Positions 8,301 through 10,441 of a stretch of DNA of 10,441 nucleotides are shown here, in pieces. Under the pieces are notes generated by a model. That model saw only the letters and a list, made by a program, of their open reading frames with translations. It ran no database searches and had not been told where the DNA came from. A program made the translations under genes and the position numbers. The stretch is from Eubacteriales Family XIII. Incertae Sedis bacterium. Lineage in GTDB: Bacteria > Bacillota > Clostridia > Peptostreptococcales > Anaerovoracaceae. The stretch covers positions 1-10,441 of the forward strand of contig JAITNA010000173.1 in the NCBI GenBank assembly GCA_031290715.1, read 5' to 3'. Positions within the stretch are counted from its first letter, which is position 1. Each line of letters begins with the position of its first letter.

Positions 8301-8472
8301 CGGAGATGTCGTATTTCCGAAGTTCGCTTTTGAATTCGGGGAAAGCCGCGGCCAAGACGTTCAGCGCCTTGTCGAGGGCAAATACCGTACCGCTGAACAT
8401 CAATTTGTCGACGGTGTTCATGGGTTTGATCTTTTTCATGCTTTTGTTCAATTGATCAACCGGCTTCATCAT
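5359..8472 (-). CDS. SCP2-like domain fused to a pyrogallol-phloroglucinol transhydroxylase-type molybdopterin (bis-MGD) enzyme, large subunit
   Basis: This 1037-residue catalytic subunit belongs to the DMSO-reductase superfamily. From about residue 165 it follows the transhydroxylase large subunit, which moves hydroxyl groups between phenols with no net redox change. Compared with the Pelobacter enzyme as I remember it, the equivalents of the active-site residues are present: H291 (His144), Y299 (Tyr152), D321 (Asp174), S322 (Ser175, the Mo ligand), W323, Y551 in PGYAEGG (Tyr404), C694 and Y697 (Cys557, Tyr560); Trp354 is replaced by F501. There is no N-terminal Fe-S motif and no Tat signal, as in that enzyme. 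Residues about 855-1005 are the C-terminal MGD-binding domain (NDRGSV at 930). About 150 extra N-terminal residues look like an SCP2 fold. The ATG at 8472 is chosen because an AGAGAGGA lies seven bases upstream; an earlier in-frame ATG at 8526 has no ribosome site. Substrate unknown; a reductive dehydroxylase or ring hydroxylase is possible. Confidence 0.88.
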   Translation of the reverse strand: MMKPVDQLNKSMKKIKPMNTVDKLMFSGTVFALDKALNVLAAAFPEFKSELRKYDISVQLKLRDDSCGRCFRFKSGAVTAKTGVYADADVTMIFEDMATARKLTFVVRNQMEFVNAAKNNNIILEGDDEKSSWFSSLLLKVFAAPVLYGGAYGTKMKNGEMRYVNGTNGGAVFVYVKDGRIVRITPIDFSADDPEPWVITAKGKKFSPPKRSTISPHTMALKSLVYSPDRILYPMKRVDFDPNGERHYENRGVSGYERISWDEALEIVAGEMIRIRRAYGAGTVFHTSGSHHTWGNVGYYTSCTRRFFNCVGATMDARNPDSWEGFAWGASHHYGGSARNGGAEYYGTVEDCMQHAEMIVFWSADPEVTSGVYGAQEGTIRRAWMDELGIEAVHIDPFYNCTASVFKGKWIAPRPGTDTAIALAIAHQWMADGSYDHEFVRTRTHGFDKWKAYVMGEEDGIPKNAAWQEKESGIPARVVTALAKKWARVPTYLAAGALHSFGGAGRQAYATEWASSMVCLIAMQGWGKPGVNFGCLQHGTPLDTHFWFPGYAEGGMSGDYNTTGAGVHVYNRMPQSPSVNSNPQGIPRIRIPEAIINKETQAHIAGVYSHNSQFPLLKYPMPGHNPVKMYYKFGGSHIGTQPESNRFVKMYRTDSLEFVVNQSIWMEGETRFADVILPACTNFERWDIAEAANCGGYIEKAYLQNNYRVVHIQHKCIEPLGESKPDFEIYAQLANRLGLGQVYSEGNTDFDWVKRVFESSDLPKRIGWMEFLQKGYYVVPPLPEDRRDPVAYRWFYENRKKDTPELTPLPSEYYGRYGEGLQTQSGLFEFESLSLKRFAPDDDERPAIPKYKVAWEGPASKLAKKYPLQLISTHPRYSFHTMQDGKQGFMNEVEEHRLRVDGFDYWICRMNRADAAARGLKPRDIVELYNDRGSVLCALEITERMPVGMVHSHESCADYRPVGEPGKSTDRNGCINNLTPGRTVSKHAHGIAPNSCMLEVRKWDEAMAARIPVFAALKGPAENSAAEQELTYRENRK
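8038..8400 (-). other. SCP2-like (sterol carrier) domain within the molybdoenzyme N-terminus
   Basis: Residues about 25-145 of the molybdoenzyme precede the normal start of the transhydroxylase fold. The pattern ADADVTMIFEDM (86-97), then a helical stretch with MEFVNAAKNN (111-120) and a strand ending IILEGD (122-127), followed by an amphipathic helix, matches the SCP2 consensus in which an ADVT strand, a helix with a phenylalanine and a final xIxGD strand close a hydrophobic pocket. SCP2 domains bind lipids; in the ubiquinone pathway UbiJ and UbiT use one to hold prenylated intermediates. The assignment is by eye and should be tested with a profile search or structure model. Confidence 0.6.
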
Positions 8473-8479
8473 CTGAAAA

Positions 8480-8487
8480 TCCTCTCT
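8480..8487 (-). promoter_or_regulatory. Ribosome binding site fixing the molybdoenzyme start
   Basis: AGAGAGGA on the minus strand ends seven bases before the ATG at 8472. It decides against the longer in-frame ATG at 8526, which would add 18 unconserved residues and lacks a Shine-Dalgarno match. Confidence 0.7.
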
Positions 8488-8538
8488 CTCGTGAATAAAA
8501 ACAAATTTCCCCGCGAGATTTCTCATTTGATATCTTGC

Positions 8539-8567
8539 ATTATGGGATTGTTGTGATATATTCTAAA
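8539..8567 (-). promoter_or_regulatory. Possible sigma-70-type promoter for the molybdoenzyme-hdr operon
   Basis: On the minus strand TTTAGA (8567-8562) and CATAAT (8544-8539) are separated by 17 bases, matching four and five of six consensus positions. It lies 66 or more bases upstream of the ATG at 8472. Another AT-rich hexamer, TAGAAT (8565-8560), overlaps it but has no good -35. This is a weak pattern-only call. Confidence 0.3.
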
Positions 8568-8625
8568 TACAGGATAGTTGGAATGCCTTTTGTGCGCAAG
8601 CCAATATCGCCCGAAACAAAAGCGT

Positions 8626-8641
8626 ATATTTTGTGAAATAT
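8626..8641. promoter_or_regulatory. Operator-like palindrome upstream of the PucR-family regulator
   Basis: ATATTT-TGTG-AAATAT is a perfect 6-base inverted repeat with a 4-base centre, ending ten bases before the regulator's GGAGGT. A related half, TTGTGATATA (8551-8560), repeats nine of ten bases of TTGTGAAATA (8631-8640) 80 bases away, between the two divergent genes. This arrangement would suit a regulator controlling both its own gene and the operon, but in AT-rich promoter DNA such a short repeat can arise by chance. Confidence 0.4.
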
Positions 8642-8660
8642 CCCAATAACGGAGGTCGAA

Positions 8661-10190
8661 ATGCGCGTCAGCCCGGAAATGCTCAAGGATTACCTGTCGA
8701 AAGAAATCGCCGATGTGACCGTATTCGGCAACTCAAAACAGCGCTTTCAGGAAGTGCTGCTTCCCATCCCCGGGGAGCCCTGCCGGGACGACTATCTCTA
8801 TCTGATGCCCGCGCCGCCGAACCCCGAGGAGAAGGTCAATGCGATCGTGCCGATCGCGGTGGGGAGCATTGCCGCCAATTCAAAGGTCTGTTTGATCAGC
8901 GCGCCGTTTCCGATGGACAAGCTTACCAATCTTTTGCGCGAGTGTTTTCGCTTTTACTCCGACCGCTTCGAGGGCCTTTACGCGGCGATCGCACTTGGGG
9001 AAAACATGGAAACGATCCTCGAGAAGAGTTTCCCGCTGCTCGCAAACCCGATCTTCATCGACGATTCGAGCTACCGCACATTGGCTCGCCTGCGCGACTA
9101 CCCGAATCAGGATTTCCGCGACAACGAATACATCTTCATGCAGGAAAGCGGCCATCACTCGGCCGACTACATTTACGCCATGCTGAACAGCAACGTGGCG
9201 GTCGAGTCAAGCGCCATCTCGCCGCGCCCTATTATTCATCGTTTTGAATTCTTGGCCCACAGGACGCTCTACAGCACCATCAAGGTCGGCGGCGAAATTG
9301 TGGGGTTTTTCTCGTGCATCGAGATTCAATCGCAGTTTACGGCGGGCATGATGGACGTTTTTGAGTTGCTGACGGAGATGCTGTCGGTGGCGCTCAGCAG
9401 ACAGGCCAATATGCCGGCGTCGCGGCAAAAGAGCCTGGACAACGATCTTTTCCTCGGGATTCTGAACGGCAGCATCGGCGATCCCGAGCTCACGAAAACC
9501 GCGTTTGCCCAAGTGGGGCTGGCGCAGGGGGACTATTTTGTGGTCTATACGGTCACGGACGTCGATACGGCGCAAAACGCCTTCCTGCTGCCGCGGATCA
9601 TGGAGCTGCTCATGTCCAACATGGAGAGCAGCTTCGCCGTTGCGGACGGCTCGAACATCATCCTCGTGATCAACAGCAAGCTCGACGAGGACCTGCGCGA
9701 AAAATTGGTCCGCCTGATCAATTTCTACTTGGGCGAATTCAATATCACGATTGGGATTTCGCTCGGATTCGACGACCCGCAGCAACTGCCGCTCTATTAT
9801 GACCAGGCTCTGGCCGCGACACGGCTCGGCCCGTTCGCGAACCGCGACGCCAAGGTTTTCGGATATGACGATGTGGTGAGCTACGATGTGCTCGAAAGCT
9901 TCGGGGACACAGAGAAGCGGCTGACGATTTGCCACCCCGCCGTATTTCGGCTGCTCGAACACGACCGGGAGAAAAAGGTGAATCTGCTGCCGACGCTGAA
10001 AATCTTTGTGGAATGCCTGGGGGACACGTCCTTGGCCGCGGAAAAGCTCTATTTGCACCGCAATTCCCTCTACTACCGGCTCCGGCAGATCACGGCGCTG
10101 ACCGGAATCGACCTCACCGACGAACGAGTGCTGTCGCACATCACCCTATCGCTGCGCATCCTAGAAATCAACGGGGATCTAACGCTGTAG
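8661..10190 (+). CDS. PucR/CdaR-family transcriptional regulator
   Basis: This 509-residue regulator probably controls the divergent operon in response to its substrate or product. Three regions are visible. Residues 1 to about 245 form a sensory part, in which the section from about 115 (METILEKSFPLLANPIFIDDSS onward, in outline) has a GAF-like look. Residues about 255-400 resemble the degenerate GGDEF-like domain of this family, ending ITIGISLGFDD...LPLYYDQALAATRLG. Residues 449-503 are the PucR C-terminal helix-turn-helix, with AAEKLYLHRNSLYYRLRQI and a following LTGIDL. GGAGGT lies close upstream of the ATG. Members of this family respond to small molecules such as purines, sugar acids or aromatic acids; the ligand cannot be read from the sequence. 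Transcription away from the operon across a 188-base gap is typical for a local regulator. Confidence 0.9.
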   Translation: MRVSPEMLKDYLSKEIADVTVFGNSKQRFQEVLLPIPGEPCRDDYLYLMPAPPNPEEKVNAIVPIAVGSIAANSKVCLISAPFPMDKLTNLLRECFRFYSDRFEGLYAAIALGENMETILEKSFPLLANPIFIDDSSYRTLARLRDYPNQDFRDNEYIFMQESGHHSADYIYAMLNSNVAVESSAISPRPIIHRFEFLAHRTLYSTIKVGGEIVGFFSCIEIQSQFTAGMMDVFELLTEMLSVALSRQANMPASRQKSLDNDLFLGILNGSIGDPELTKTAFAQVGLAQGDYFVVYTVTDVDTAQNAFLLPRIMELLMSNMESSFAVADGSNIILVINSKLDEDLREKLVRLINFYLGEFNITIGISLGFDDPQQLPLYYDQALAATRLGPFANRDAKVFGYDDVVSYDVLESFGDTEKRLTICHPAVFRLLEHDREKKVNLLPTLKIFVECLGDTSLAAEKLYLHRNSLYYRLRQITALTGIDLTDERVLSHITLSLRILEINGDLTL

Positions 10191-10219
10191 TGTCTATTCA
10201 GACCCTCCGGGAAAACTGC

Positions 10220-10274
10220 TGTCATTCCCGCGGCAACCCTTGTCATTCCCGCGACAACCCTTGTCATTCCCGCG
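10220..10274. repeat. Three tandem copies of a 21-base unit containing TGTCATTCCCGCG
   Basis: TGTCATTCCCGCG occurs at 10220, 10241 and 10262, exactly 21 bases apart. The first two copies are followed by a shared CAACCCT, with one variable base between. The third copy runs straight into a palindrome. It begins 30 bases after the regulator stop codon. Confidence 0.9.
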
Positions 10275-10294
10275 AATGCGGGAATCCAGTGACA
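10262..10294. repeat. Palindromic repeat, ATTCCCGC hairpin
   Basis: ATTCCCGC (10266-10273) and GCGGGAAT (10278-10285) form an 8-base stem with a GAAT loop, flanked by TGTCA and TGACA. The motif belongs to a common class of dispersed bacterial palindromes reading roughly TGTCATTCCCGCG to CGGGAATCCAG. No T-run follows, so it is not a standard terminator, although it may still attenuate transcription from the regulator gene. Confidence 0.8.
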
Positions 10295-10318
10295 AACCAT
10301 CCGGGCGCGGTGTTCTAA

Positions 10319-10379
10319 ACTGGATTCCCGGTTCGCTTCGCGCCCGGGAATGACAGTGGTTCGCTTCGCGCCCGGGAAT
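10319..10379. repeat. Second palindrome plus a 22-base direct repeat
   Basis: ATTCCCGG (10324-10331) pairs with CCGGGAAT (10344-10351) across a 12-base loop, with ACTGG before and TGACAG after. The right part of this element, 10330-10351, is repeated without change at 10358-10379 (period 28), which looks like a partial duplication of the element. Confidence 0.85.
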
Positions 10380-10395
10380 CTAGGTTTTTAGTTGG

Positions 10396-10440
10396 CACTG
10401 GATCCTCGGGATCGCCCTTTGGGCGCCCCAAGGATGACAG
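10396..10440. repeat. Third palindrome, diverged hairpin at the window edge
   Basis: CGCCC (10413-10417) and GGGCG (10421-10425) form an inner stem around TTT. GGG (10408-10410) with CCC (10427-10429) and ATCCT (10402-10406) with AGGAT (10431-10435) extend it with small mismatches. The CACTGGAT start and GGATGACAG end match the borders of the previous palindrome, so it appears to be a diverged member of the same family. No gene is visible in 10191-10441. Confidence 0.7.
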
Positions 10441-10441
10441 G

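Noticed and set aside
5359..8472. Typical respiratory DMSO, polysulfide or nitrate reductase
   Set aside because: There is no Tat signal, no N-terminal Fe-S motif and no membrane anchor gene, and the active-site segments match transhydroxylase instead.
8473..8526. N-terminal extension or Tat signal on the molybdoenzyme (start at 8526)
   Set aside because: The earlier ATG lacks a ribosome site, whereas AGAGAGGA precedes 8472; the extension has no twin-arginine or hydrophobic segment.
10220..10274. CRISPR array
   Set aside because: The repeated core is 13 bases with only 8-base separators that are themselves alike, so there are no spacers.
10262..10294. Rho-independent terminator for the regulator gene
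   Set aside because: The stem is good but no T-run follows, and near copies occur alongside, so a dispersed palindromic repeat explains it better.

Overview
The window looks like a GC-rich strict anaerobe. HdrABC, an oxygen-independent bis-MGD molybdoenzyme and a PucR-type regulator together suggest a Firmicutes-like (Clostridia or Negativicutes) genome; a possible HepS/HexA-type small prenyltransferase subunit leans the same way. The lineage is inference only: there is no rRNA or other marker in the window.

Layout. One long, tightly packed operon runs leftwards from about 8.5 kb to base 1. In transcription order it encodes: (1) a 1037-residue molybdopterin enzyme of the pyrogallol-phloroglucinol transhydroxylase type, with an extra N-terminal SCP2-like lipid-binding domain; (2) its three-cluster iron-sulfur subunit with a C-terminal beta domain; (3) a small protein resembling the non-catalytic subunit of heteromeric polyprenyl diphosphate synthases; (4) a catalytic long-chain polyprenyl diphosphate synthase; (5-7) hdrC, hdrB and hdrA, with hdrA cut by the window edge. 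Most junctions are ATGA overlaps, a 14-base overlap or gaps of 12 to 21 bases, so co-transcription and translational coupling are very likely. A divergent PucR/CdaR-family regulator (8661-10190) reads rightwards from a 188-base shared intergenic region holding an operator-like palindrome. The last 250 bases are a cluster of short tandem and palindromic repeats.

How the genes may work together. The Mo and Fe-S subunits match the known transhydroxylase in nearly every active-site residue that I recall, so the chemistry should be on a phenolic ring. The neighbours are unusual for simple polyphenol breakdown: a lipid-binding domain fused to the Mo subunit, a long-chain prenyl diphosphate synthase (perhaps with its helper subunit), and an HdrABC electron-transfer module. 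The most interesting reading, clearly an inference, is a system that modifies a polyprenylated aromatic ring (a quinone or precursor) without oxygen, with HdrABC supplying or removing electrons. The conservative alternative is a polyphenol transhydroxylase or dehydroxylase operon in which the lipid-related genes serve the quinone pool.
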